From Dryas octopetala (taxonomy: Eukaryota > Streptophyta > Magnoliopsida > Rosales > Rosaceae), in assembly GCA_963921425.1 (NCBI GenBank), contig OY992838.1, positions 8,122,001-8,186,000 on the forward strand: a stretch of 64,000 nt of DNA, written 5' to 3'. The notes beneath the pieces are model-generated. The model had not been told where the DNA came from and searched no databases. It worked only from the letters and a program-made list of their open reading frames with translations. A program made the position numbers and the translations under genes. Below, piece after piece: positions 11,897-24,300 of this stretch (position 1 is its first letter; each line of letters begins with the position of its first letter).

Positions 11897-14800
11897 ATGG
11901 CACTACACCGACTCTCTCTCTCACCGCCAACACCACGATCACTCTCCCACTCACCCGCTCACAACACCAACACTTCAACCACCATGGCCTCCGTCGTTTT
12001 CGGCGGCGCCACCGTCGCAACCTCCTCTCGCCTCCTCCCCTCCGCCAGACTCTCCCTCTCTCCCTCCTCCTCCTCTTCTTCTTCGCTCAAATCCCTCGGC
12101 TCCTCTCCGCTCATCTCCCACCTCTTCCTTGGCCGCAAACCCTCGCCGGCGGCGGCTCACGCAGCCAACCGAGGCTTCGCCGGAGTCGCCTCCGCTCCCA
12201 AATGCCTCGCTTCCGATCCGGAGCAGTTGAAGCTTGCAAAAGAAGACATCAAGGAGCTCCTCAAGACCAAGTTCTGCCACCCAATTCTCGTACTTTTCTC
12301 GCCGAATTTTTAATTTCACTTAGAAAATTTACCTAATTTAAGTGAAGCTGACGAAGTTTATTCACTTTTTTTGTGGCAGGTTCGTTTGGGGTGGCACGAT
12401 TCTGGTACGTACAACAAGAACATTGAGGAGTGGCCACAGAGAGGTGGAGCTAATGGAAGCTTGAGGTTTGAAATTGAGCTCAAACATGCAGCAAATGCAG
12501 GTAAGGACCGAACCCAGTGTTGCAATTAAAGCATTTTGATTTTGTTTTTTTGATTAATAAGCTGCCACGTTTTTTTCAGGTCTTGTGAATGCGTTGAAGC
12601 TTATTCAGCCTATCAAAGACAAGTACTCTGGTGTCACATACGCAGACTTGTTCCAATTGGCCAGTGCTAGCGCTGTCGAGGTCATTCTTTACTCTTTCTC
12701 TAACATTCATACCAATCAAATTTGTAAGCTCATTGTACTGACTGACTAAGCTCGTTTGGATTTTCAGGAGGCTGGGGGCCCAAAAATCCCAATGAAGTAT
12801 GGGAGAGTCGAGGTTTCGGGACCTGAGCAGTGCCCAGAAGAAGGGAGGCTTCCTGGTTAGTCAAACATGTTTAATTTGATATGGGGTTTAGGATTTAAGC
12901 AGACAAAAACATGCCCTGCCTAGATAAACAGGGAATTTCAAATTGTTTTGGCACTTCCTGTATACCCTTTTGCTTCAATTTTCTCAACTCATTTTGCATA
13001 TATTTTCTGGTTTTTGTTTAGCTGCCGGCCCGCCTTCACCGGCTGATCATCTACGACAGGTTTTCTACAGAATGGGGTTAAATGACAAGGTGACTTACTT
13101 AACCTAAGTGCCGTATACTAGGTTTCTGGACATCATGATGTGCATGTGACGTTTACTTATGGTGCTGTTTGATCTGTAGGAAATAGTTGCATTGTCTGGG
13201 GCACACACTCTGGGGAGGTCCAGACCTGAACGCAGTGGTTGGGGAAAGCCAGAGACAAAATATACGGTATGGAATCAATCTTATTTCATGAAAGATTGCT
13301 TCTTTGTTAGAGTGACTTAAGTTGGATACTTTTCATACGATATTTCAATTGAGGCTGTGAGATTTTATATAGTTACCGTACAGTTATTTGGACCAACCAA
13401 CCAAACCCGGCACATCAAATTCCGTCTTTTGTTGGATTGTGATTGAGGGTGGCTCAATAATCCAGTCATTATTTAGTAGCGGCAGTTATGATAAATATAC
13501 TAATGATAAGAAGAACAATTTCAATACAATAGCTTGTAAGTTAACTAGCATTTATTTGCATGACAGAAAGATGGGCCAGGGGAACCAGGAGGACAGTCCT
13601 GGACAGCACAATGGTTGAAGTTTGATAACTCCTACTTCAAGGTTTGAAATCTGGAAATACTATCTTTATTTCTGTGAATGCGCACTATGCACACACTCCA
13701 CTAGGAGGCTGGATGGAGTGGGGGACTAGTACAGGCTTTCCTTTTGCTTACTGTCACTGTTTTATTTAGGATATCAAGGAAAGAAGGGATGAAGATCTAC
13801 TTGTGTTGCCAACTGATGCTGTTATTTTTGAAGATCCATCATTCAAGGTAAGACGATAAAATTGAGTGTGAAGCGGTTGTTGGTGTATTTTTTTTTACAT
13901 GGAAATTTACATAATTTGCAGGTATACGCTGAGAAATATGCTGAAGATCAAGAAGCCTTCTTCAAGGATTATGCTGAAGCTCATGCTAAACTCAGCAACT
14001 TGGGAGCCAAATTTGATCCTCCAGAGGTTTGAAGCCTTCAATTTTTGCCTTTATATTTTTTGTTATGGGTTCGAACTAAATGTAGCTAGTTTAATTATTA
14101 TAATGCTGCATGCATGCCAATGCTTGAGCTATGAAAACCTTATCCTCACTTTGGTTTTTGTTTAAAAAAAAAAACAATCTAAAATGGTTATTTGCCAACT
14201 ATCTTAAAGAACTTGACTCTGCACAGTGTTGCACTGCACCTACTTAACACAGTTTCGTCGCATAATAGATGCACACAACAAGCTTATTTTCTTCTGGAAG
14301 TTTATACTTGTTCTCAAAGAAATTGATTTTAGTCAGATGATTTGTTCTGTTTCCTTTGTTATCTGACCTGTCTGGCTATTTCCATCCAGCTACTTAAAAA
14401 TGACACCCTAAAATGCATTTAGCCACACACATGAATGCTTGTTCCTTCTGTAGTATTTTGCCTATTAACCTTAGACTGTCAATTATATTTGATGATCAGG
14501 GTATTGTGATTGATGATGGTCCTTCACAACCTGCACCAGAAAAGTTTGTGGCAGCCAAATACTCATCTGGAAAGGTTATAACCTTGGAAAACTCACACCT
14601 CAATATTTGTTTTGGTCAATAATTTTCAAGAATCCCTTGCATCTTTGAGCATAGAAGACAATTGTGGGGGAAATATTTTGTATGCAAATTTTTCATGGTT
14701 TTTGCTTTCTATGGTTTGCTGCAGGATTAAAAAGCGAGTATCATGTTTTCATGTGCCGTTTCTTTTAATAATACAAGATGAAGCAATTTTCAATACCTGT

Positions 14801-15034
14801 GAAACTCACATCTAATAGTTGGAAGTCTTAAATGAAGAAGAAAGGAATAAAATTCAATAGTATTACCTATGTGAATTGCAGAGAGAGCTGTCAGAGTCTA
14901 TGAAGCAGAAGATCCGGGCCGAGTATCAAGCTGTTGGTGGGAGCCCAGATAAGCCTCTACAGTCTAACTACTTTCTGAATATTATTATTGGGGTTGCTGT
15001 TTTGGCAATTTTGACATCATTACTTGGAAACTAA
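11897..15034 (+). CDS. tAPX: Thylakoid-bound ascorbate peroxidase, 11 exons
   Basis: Exons: 11897-12289, 12380-12500, 12580-12680, 12768-12855, 13022-13089, 13180-13266, 13567-13641, 13770-13847, 13922-14026, 14500-14574, 14882-15034. They join in frame to 447 residues, the usual tAPX length. Residues 1 to about 95 are a Ser-rich plastid transit peptide. The haem peroxidase domain follows, with the distal Arg-Trp-His site in [13 protein letters not shown], the proximal His in [20 protein letters not shown], and the chloroplast-APX insert around [11 protein letters not shown]. The distal loop has Ser where many APXs have Ala (HDSG for HDAG). The last exon encodes a membrane anchor ([18 protein letters not shown]). 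The enzyme reduces H2O2 with ascorbate at photosystem I. ATG 11897 is used; the in-frame ATG at 11984 would shorten only the transit peptide. Intron 10 could be retained to give a soluble isoform (see findings). Confidence 0.95.
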
Positions 15035-16476
15035 GTTTGGGGCTTTTGTTTTTATTTTCATTTTTTTATAAATGAGAATTGCATTGTTATTTTGCGCTTC
15101 ATACTTATAGAGGCATTGCCCAAGGGTTAATATCTGATCTACTTAATATCATCTATGATTTCAAACAAACGTTCTTCACTGTTTGAAACCTAAATTTGAA
15201 CATTGTTGACCTGTGAGAAATTTGCATTAAGTTTCACATATGAAGGCGGTTCATACAATATATGGCTCTCCATGTGTTTAACATCTCAGAGTGCACACAT
15301 ATTTCTGTCACATAATAGAGCAAGTTGAGCTCTTGAAAAAAGTGCACAATTATTGATAACTTATGTTCAGGTGACCTAAAGGTGATGTTCAACCTCATAC
15401 ATCCAAATACCAACTAATTTGTGTTCTTCCCTCTTGACTGAAGAATGTTTATTGAAATTTCTGTGTTAAAGGTTATGACACTATACATCACCCAAATGGA
15501 ATAAAGTGAAACCAGGCTGACATGAAATGATTCATTGTATTTTCTGACCAATAAATGATCTCCGATGCCCAGCTCAGGTTGGTTTCTTTTGCTCCATTGG
15601 TTACCCACGCCTAGTTATGCGTTATTTATTCTCTATTCCGCAATAAGGAAAATGTATTCGAAGTTGTTTGTAATACTGAATCTATCATTTGGCTATATGC
15701 TATTTTACCAGGTTTTTGTAACATAAACTTGTAACTATGGAAATGGTCAAGCCATTGCCATTAATTTATTTTTTCTGTAGTAACATCATTTTTGCAATTG
15801 TGGAATACAAATACAGTTATGTGCTAGATGCTGCTTAAAGGATGTGGTCTTGGTCCAGTTAATCGAAACCCAAGTGAAAATTGGACCCAACTCCTATATA
15901 ACTGATCCATCCAAACTTGAAATTGCAAATACTGAGCAACCCTTCCTCTTAATTGTCGGGTTTTCCCATCTAATTTTGTACTTTGAATCTCACTTGAGCC
16001 TCTTTCTGTTTATCTTTTTAATTTCCTTTTTTCTCTTTTGCATGAATGCTCTGTAGCCTTCAAGGATGCCTCGTTAGACAACATACCAAAACTGGAATAC
16101 CGGAATACCGATATTGTTTCCAGTTTAATCACATAAGTTTCATATAAGTTTGAAGGTTTTAACTTAAAAAGTCTTGGTGCAACAGCATTTTCAGCTTCAG
16201 TTCATTATGTGTAGAACATTGCCCCACCCGAACGATAAAGTTTAAACCCAACAACAGGAAAAATGGGTTTGATTTTTGGAGAATGGCTTCAGGATTGGAA
16301 AAACAGTAGAATTTGGATCTTGGATTGATGTGAAGGGCCCAAAGGGTTGGAATGGTATGAGAGAAATGTAGTTCTCAATTGGAGGAGCAGATGTAGTTCC
16401 ACAAGAGGAGGGAAAAAAAATAAATCATATCACGAATGCATATATCATTGTGTTGGCTCTCTCATTATATAATCTA
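15035..16476. other. APX 3' UTR and gene-free intergenic stretch
   Basis: The first roughly 100-200 bp should be the APX 3' UTR (T-rich, with ATAAATGAG near 15070). The remainder has no convincing ORF, RNA gene or repeat ends. Confidence 0.45.
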
Positions 16477-16809
16477 GGGTTAAATACAAAAATAATTCAC
16501 AAATTTTACACTAATTTTCAATTTAGTCCACAAATTTTTCAAGTTGTATCAAAGTAGTATAAACGTTAATTTCTATTCGAAAATTAACGAAATTGGTCAC
16601 ATGAAAATATGATGAACAGACAGAAATGTCGCTAAAAATGTGGTTACTTGTTGTGCACATGATCAGTTTCTGTTAATTTGTTTGATGGAAGTTAACGTTT
16701 GTACTGCTTTGGTATAACTTGAAAAATTTATGAACTAAATTGACATTTTTTATAGTTAATGAATCAAATTGAGATACACTGTAAAGTTTACAATTTTTGT
16801 GTTTATCCG
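16477..16809. mobile_element. Inverted-repeat MITE, 333 bp
   Basis: The left arm (starting GGGTTAAATACAAAAAT) pairs imperfectly with the reverse complement of the right arm (starting CGGATAAACACAAAAAT) over roughly 120-140 bp each. Shared blocks include AAATTTTTCAAGTTGTA and AAACGTTAA. Candidate target-site duplications TATAATCTA (16468-16476) and TATTATCTA (16810-16818) match at 8 of 9 positions, suggesting a Mutator-type 9-bp duplication with one later mutation. Confidence 0.65.
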
Positions 16810-19800
16810 TATTATCTACCATAGGTTTTATTACACTGTGTTACTATATTCTGTGTAGCACTTTATCATCACATTATTTTATTCCAACTCTATGGTGCAA
16901 TGAATATGTTTTAAAGCATTGCGAAGACTAACAATCTAACACCTTGTCGAACACCCTGAATTAAATTTTTCACGATTTCCATTGTTACTCGGGAGTCGGG
17001 TCAAAAGTGTAAGGAAAATAAAGAAATTATAGGTCTGCAGTGTGCTCCCAAATGGGAGGCACAAAGGGTCCAACCACAATGATTGCTCTCAATGGGTATT
17101 GACTACTATTGAGTGAGTGAGCTCATATTGTTCTTGTAACTTCATCAGCCTTTTGGCCCTTTTCTGATAAAGCCTATGGGAAAGTTGCTTTCACCCTTGT
17201 TTGTCTTTGTATGGGACTCGTGCTCTTGCTGTGCCTCTTTTTCCATATGGACCCAAGGTAAAAGTTCAATAATCAAATCCTATCCCCAACTTTTTAATCA
17301 TAAATCCAGGCAGCATGTATAAATAGTTGCATCGTTTATTTCTCCTCCTTGGATGGTGCAATGGTTAATTGCTACTTTGAATCCCATGTTCCTTTAGCAT
17401 TAAGATTAAGATGGTAATTTGATATACATTATTAATTCTCAAATTCACGCCTTCTCGATTTCTTATTGTTTGATAATAGAAAAAATAACTTTTATTATCA
17501 TGTTTCTTTAATATCCATCATTTTTTTTTTTCTAACATTTTTTAAAAAGGTCCAATAAATAACCCCTCAATGATTGATTAATGGCCTGCACTCATCAGGA
17601 TTAGCAAATCGATTATATGGAATTTTAATAGAGTAATTGAATAGTGTTTGATCGATTGAATCAAATCAAGCCGTCTCTCGCGGGAAAAGAGAGAATCAAC
17701 TATTAGGTAGCAAATCATGCGAGGGATGGAGGGAGCTAGAGGAAAAATATTGTGAGATGATTTGATGTGGTACCTTTTCATGGTGGTTATTCATGTATCC
17801 ATGTGAAAACACCATCAACGATATTAATGATGTGCCATGAAGGCTTTTTTCACTCTTAAAATTTAGGTTTTACTCATTTTTCAATATTTTTTTTTTTAAG
17901 TGTAAGATTTGCGCCAACACACAAATTTTTTTTATAAATCTCACAACATTTATCTCACATGTAGTAGTGTAGTACGAAGTTGGTGGATGAGTTTGATTAT
18001 ACACCTTCACAGATGCACACACTATACATGTCAATATTTTCTCGATTTAGCTACTATTGAACTAATCGGGTATGAAGTATTTTAAAAAAATCTCAACATT
18101 AATTAGTATGTGTGATCTAAATTTATTTATTTATTTTTTATGTGTGATCTAACTCTTTATATGTTTAATGATGACGAGAAATCTGATATGGCATCACAAA
18201 CATGACTCTATGTAAGTGACCCTTTCCAACACCCAATAAGTTCTATTTCTTATCCCATTTTATTATCACTAGAGCTAGCTAGAAGTGGTGGGTTGCCGTG
18301 TTGGTTTTTGTGGTGAATTGAGGTGCACATGTTGGGGAATTTTATATCATTGGAGGCCTTTTTTTTTTTTTGGCCAAATTAGAGGCCTTAAAGAGTGGCA
18401 ATTTAAGACGGTTTTTGCTTCCTATGCTAATCAATCCTATTCCTATCATGGGCATGGTAGTAGTCACTAAGATCCAGTTAATCCAAATTAACTTCTTCAT
18501 CTTTAGGTCTGAGTATCGATTAGCTATGTATACCTCCATGGATTGATATTCAATACTTGGTAGTTGGGGATGCCAACCAGTCTAGCCACACTGATACACT
18601 CTTTTGCCAATCAGATATTGCTCTCTCATATTTGTATAATTGAAATTAATTAAGGAGTTGAGCTTTGATTTGTCTTTATTTACTTTCTTCTATAAATCTT
18701 TTTTTTTTCTTATGTTGTTTAATGATTAATCTTGTTTTTTCTATGTGAGAATTTTTCGAGTTTTTTTAGGTTCTTGTCTGGCCAGTTTTTATTTTTTATT
18801 TCGTTAAGAAAAGAGGAACATTTTGTGCTTTGAATATGCACGGAATGAAAGTTGTCCTACTTCAAACTGAATATTTTCAACTTAAAAAAAAAAATTCAAG
18901 AACAAAACTTAATAAACTGCATTAAAACTACAAAAGACTTATAGTAAATGTTGAACGCAATTGATTCATTGAGTGGCTTGCATAATACCAAATGGTCCAA
19001 ATCTAACAATGACATAAAAAAAAAAAAAGATGAAGAAAATGGTTTTGGATGTAATGGAGGTAAAAGTATAGAGATTGATGTAGGGGTGAGAAAGATTGAT
19101 CAAGAGAGTTTCTTCCCAAAGCGAAAGAACAAAGACAGAGATGGGTTTGTTTCAACGAATGCTTAACATATATAGAGGTTTTTTTATTTTTGATGCAAGT
19201 GCTAATAAGAGAGTTTAACGTAGAAATGGTATATTTTCATTAAAATATTAAATAAGCTGATGTGGCCTCCTCTAACCATTGGATTGCTTGAAGGGACTAG
19301 ATTTGATGAAATGCACCTAACAGCATAGTCTTGAAAGGCAGATGAGCCGATCCTTTGATGGTAAGCTTGAAAAAGGTTTACTTTTCTTTTTTTGGGCCAT
19401 GAAATAGGTTTACTTTGTTTTGTCCTGACCCAAATATAATATGATAAACATTATGATTCATGGGAGATGGGACTAATCAATTTCTAGTACTTCTTGTGAA
19501 AGGCAAGTACGTAATCCAACGCGGTATGGTTGGTGTTGACAATATTCAACATAACGTACGATGATGCAACCATCCATGCGCATTGAATTTCACATTCATC
19601 CAATATTTATATATCAAAACAATAAAAATTAAGTATTTGTACGGACGATGATGCAATAGGGCATAAGCCATGCACGCTCAAGCAATTTCATTGGCATTCA
19701 CATTCATGCAACTTGTTAAAAATAAATAAAATAAATTTAAAATTATTTTCATAACAGTTCAGATTTAAAACTTTAAGACTTTATTTGATCTCTTGCGTCT

Positions 19801-20398
19801 TTCAAATTAAACATTAATTTCAATGCTAATAAACTCCTGCTCCGCTAACTACAAATGAACATTAATTTAAGAAAAAGAGAAAGGTACCAACTAAGCAAGG
19901 AATGAATTAAAATGCACAAATACAAACCATACTTAATTAAGAATAATATTTTTAGTTTTATTAATACTTTCATGATGGAAAATATGTGTGAAAGCCAGCC
20001 ATATGAACTACTTCTATTAATCATTCTAATGAAAGTTTCGATTTCATCCCTATTAGATATAAAAATAATTATCAATTAGTTGTTAGTCCGGTGATATTTA
20101 TTTTTCTAATATAAAAAATATTATCAAAAGTGAAAAATAAAAATAAAAACCCTATTTGTCATATTAATTGAAGAATGGTCAAAATTGTAAAACAAGAATC
20201 ATAACAACTTTAAAATATGGACGAATTATATATGCATTTCAATTTTGAAGCGAAAATAACAATTTACAAGACAAGAAAATAAATGTTTGTATCTATTTAC
20301 CTACGTCTTACATTATTGCTATTTCAAAGTTCAAACCTAGAGATATATGTTATAAAACCAAAACAAAACCTAGAGAGACCTTCAAAGTTCAAGCTAGC
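16810..20398. other. Gene-free intergenic stretch
   Basis: AT-rich, with homopolymer runs near 17522, 18359 and 19018. An imperfect duplication of about 100 bp is centred near 19545 and 19645, both containing CGATGATGCAA. None of the short ORFs shows domain content. Confidence 0.45.
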
Positions 20399-20626
20399 CA
20401 CGTGATTTCGAAGTTCCTAATTCCCAACAAAACAACAGAGAACCTTACAATGCCAGGTGAAGTGACCGAGCGGTCGCCTATCACCATATAGGAGGTTGCT
20501 CTAAGTCTGACAGGAATCCACGTGGCGAACATGTATAGGTAGGATCCCATCATATTAATTGCTGCTCTGTGCACACGTCGTACCTGATCCGGCGCCAGAG
20601 GACCAACGTCCCCAGTAACTCCACGT
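20399..20626. promoter_or_regulatory. Cluster of five ACGT-core motifs
   Basis: Within 228 bp there are two palindromic CACGTG G-boxes (20399-20404, 20519-20524) and three further ACGT cores (20575, 20606, 20623). GTGGGCCC follows near 20645. ACGT cores bind bZIP and bHLH factors; clusters act as ABA or light response modules. The segment is clearly richer in G+C than its surroundings. No gene is recognisable nearby, so its target is unknown. Confidence 0.35.
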
Positions 20627-20788
20627 CCATGGCATTCAAGTCAAGGTGGGCCCTACATAATAAGTTAAGTTTGCGTCGTTTCGAGAATAATCTAGTGTTA
20701 CTGGAGTACGGAGATTCTCTGCTCCTGCTTCACCTTTTTTGGCTTTGAAAGGGTGGAGATTCGTTATTAAATACAAATTAAATAATGA

Positions 20789-21345
20789 GAAAAATTTACA
20801 AACATTACGTATATTTGATGATTATTTTATTTTAGGACATTGTTTTTATTTGTGTTAATAAATGATAAGTATTTTCATTTTGTGTTAATTAAGTAGTATA
20901 TTTTTTTTAATTTTTATTTCAACTTTGGCCCGACATTGGATCTATTAAAACTCCACTAAATTCAAAAAAAATTATACTATGTTTAAAAATATGCATCTCC
21001 TCTTTACAACCATATAAAAATTACTCAAATTGCATATCTACAACTTCAGGGGTCCGATTAAACAGTTTCGGGTACCCTACTTTTGGGTCAATTATCTAAA
21101 GTTATAGATGTCTGATTTGACTGATTTTTATATGGTTGTAAAGAGGAGATGCATAGCTTTAAACCAAGTATAAGTTTGCTACATTTAGTAAAGTTTTGAT
21201 GGGTCTAATGTTTGGCCAAAATTGAGATAAAATAAGGTTCTTAATTGACACAATAAAAATATGTGTTCTTCATTAACACAAATAAAAATTAATGTCCTGA
21301 AATAAAATAATCATCAAAATATGTGTCCTGTTTGTAAATTTTCCC
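20789..21345. mobile_element. Foldback-type MITE, 557 bp with roughly 265-bp arms
   Basis: The left arm (from GAAAAATTTACAAAC) and the reverse complement of the right arm (from GGGAAAATTTACAAAC) stay alignable almost to the centre. Strongly conserved blocks include TTGATGATTATTTTATTT, and GCATCTCCTCTTTACAACC followed by ATATAAAAAT. The loop is near 21065-21090. It is a non-coding foldback element. The flanks show only an imperfect direct repeat (ATTAAATAAT versus ATTTATAAT). Confidence 0.75.
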
Positions 21346-24300
21346 TATTTATAATCAAATAACTGAATTTACAAGGCATTCGATGAATAATGTTTTTTGA
21401 ATTATCTTTCATTCACTATTTTATAGATTATTTTTTTAATAGAGGTGAAATTCATATCTCACGTATATAAAATTTATATAGATCTCACTTCTATATATAT
21501 ATTAAAGAAATGGGCCAACTAATTTTATTTTATTCAGATTATTAAATTTAACTTACCAATTAATAACCGATAAGCATTGCATTGGCATTTGGATTAAAAT
21601 TCAATACAATTAGCAATTTTATTAGTTTCATATTCGCAACTTTTTTTTTTGTCAATTACAAATAAATCAATAAAATTTTTCAAAATTACAGATTAATCAA
21701 TGCACATTTAAATTACAAATTTTATTTTAGTCACCATTGACCAAAATGAAAAAAGATAAATTATAATAGATCAATAAACATATATTATTATGCAGATTTA
21801 GATTTGTATTAAATTTATGTTTGACTGTGTACAGTAAAACGGCTTAGAATTTAGCTCTCAGGTTTTGAGCATAACCTTAAGCCATAAACTCCAAAACCCT
21901 AATTCTAAATTCTAAACCTCATTTATATATCATATATTTCATTTCTATACCCTAAACCAAATCAAAGACAACATTATAATTTGACACTCATAAGTAATAA
22001 AAAAAAAATGGAATGGGCAAATTAATATTTTCCAACGCATCAAAATACATGATATCAACAAGTAGATTAAGCTTAATAACTAAAGTGGGATAAAATTTCA
22101 AAACTCATTGATATTTATGAAAAAAGAAAAGTTCACATTGGCCATTATGTAATATTAAAATGCTTTATTGATTTAAATGTAATTTTCTATTCTTTTTTCT
22201 AGTTAATGATCAAAATATTCATTGTACACTTTCCAATGATAAATAAATATACATTTTTCACTTTCCAATGATAAATAAATATACATTTTATATTTAATTC
22301 AACCCGATCCACATTATAAATATACATTTTCTTCTTTGGACTTATGAGTATTACATTATTGTAGTTGTGTATTAACATTCACAAGTAGTATGTAATTAAC
22401 AAATAATGAAAACGACTTATCTTTTGTACATAAAGAAAAAAAATTATGATGGTTATTATGATAATTATGACCCTAATAGATGTCTATTATTTTTTCCGAA
22501 CAGAAGTCAAATGTTATTTTATTTTTGAGTAAGACATCAAACGCCATTGATGTATGTATACAAGTATACTCTCTAAAAGAGACGTTTAGACAACTTCTGA
22601 GTTTTGAATATTTTGATTCTATTCGCCTTAATGTCTAAACGAAGCTTGAACGGGGTGGCGGGAACTAGGTAGGACCCACGTCCAACTGTCCAAGTCCCAC
22701 CTACCTTGTAATGGGCCCACTCAAGAAATGTCGACCAATCTTGTGGTGGGTATATTTGGGTTATTAGTTATTACCATGGATGGTGGGCCCACGAGCTTAA
22801 AGCACTTTTTTATGGGTTTCTAATTTAGAAGGGTAGCCCAAAGTGGTTGATCAGAAAGAGCCCAAGTCCTCATTAATTAAAATAAGAACAAATGAAAAAA
22901 AATGAAGAAGTTTGTCTCTGGTTGGATGGGGAGGAGGAACTAACTGAAAAAGTGAAAATGGATTAGTTATCTGTTATCCAACAACTCCCTTTTAGGCTTT
23001 TATCATCCTTGTCCCTTTCGGAAACCAACCTCCTACTTTATTTCTAAGATTTTCATTTTTTTCTGATTCTGTCTCTCTATAGGAGGAAAGTATTTTACTA
23101 GCTATCAATATCATTCAATTGACAGCATAAAATTTGTGAAGTAACCACTAAACCTCAATAATTTATATTGTTACGGTGTATGTTTAGCTAACATCATTTT
23201 TTACGCACCACGTGCAATCTCATTTTACACACATGAAGAGATAAACATATGTAGATATGTGTAGTCTCACATTGCAAGAATTAGCAACGGTTCGAAGGGA
23301 CATGAGTGGGAGGTTTCAAACTCATAATCTCTTAGAATCACAGCTTTGCTACTATATTAGACAATCATTAGACTTTAAAACTTTACTGAAAAAAGAATGA
23401 GCAAATAATGTATATCAAGCTCACAAGATCCACTATACTTTATACATACTCATACCATTTTGTTGAGGGTGGTAGATTGAAAGAGAAATCTCATTTCCAC
23501 TCTCGTAAAGAAATACAAAGGCTACATTGTTCTATTGGTCTCTCTCTCTCTCTCTCTCTTAGATAACATTGTTTTGTTGGAATTTAGTATGAGATTTGTT
23601 TGTCCATGTTTAATTTACACACTATAGCAGGTAGATATATGCAATAGGATTCACACTATGTTTAATTTGTTGACTCTTGAGAATGAGAATAGCCGGAAGA
23701 AATGCTTCTATTAGGTTGTTGATTCCATATAATGCCAAAAATTGGGAAAAGATAGAGAAAACTCTCTGAATTTGTACTAATAAATATGATAAAAGCCAAC
23801 TATTGCAATCATAAACATCTCGGGTTTTATAAAGAAAGCTAAAGCCTTATTCCACTAGCAAAAGAAAAGAAAACCAAATTAGCTAAGATTACAATATATT
23901 AAAAGACAAATCTTTACTTGCAAGAGAAGACTCCCAAATCTAAAGAAAAATATAATAAGGAAAGTACTTGCATCAAAAGAAATTCTAAAACTAAAGTATT
24001 GGAGCAAAGAAAAAGCTAAAATGCATAAGGGAAGTTCCAAAAATGGGAAAAATTAAGCTGAAAAGTTGTTATCAATATGTGCCGCATCATATACCTTAGT
24101 AATAGATTGACTTTTACATAAGGATGAGATACTCATAAAATATGACTTTCCCCATTCCCTTGGACGAGTTTATAATTTTGAATTATATGAGGTTACATCA
24201 TAGTCTCATGTGCTTATACCCTGAAAATCCATATGACTAGTTTTATCATTTCCAAACACACTGATTTCAAGAAACGAAGTTATTATCATTATACGAAGTT

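Noticed and set aside
13388..13618. 76-codon plus-strand frame overlapping APX exon 7
   Set aside because: It runs from intron 6 into exon 7 in a different frame from the peroxidase.
17330..17400. tRNA-like stretch (GGATGGTGCAATGG ... TTTGAATCCCATG)
   Set aside because: It cannot be folded by eye into a cloverleaf with a proper T-arm and acceptor stem.
20389..20574. 61-codon minus-strand frame in the ACGT-rich patch
   Set aside because: No family resemblance. The higher G+C is better explained by clustered regulatory motifs.
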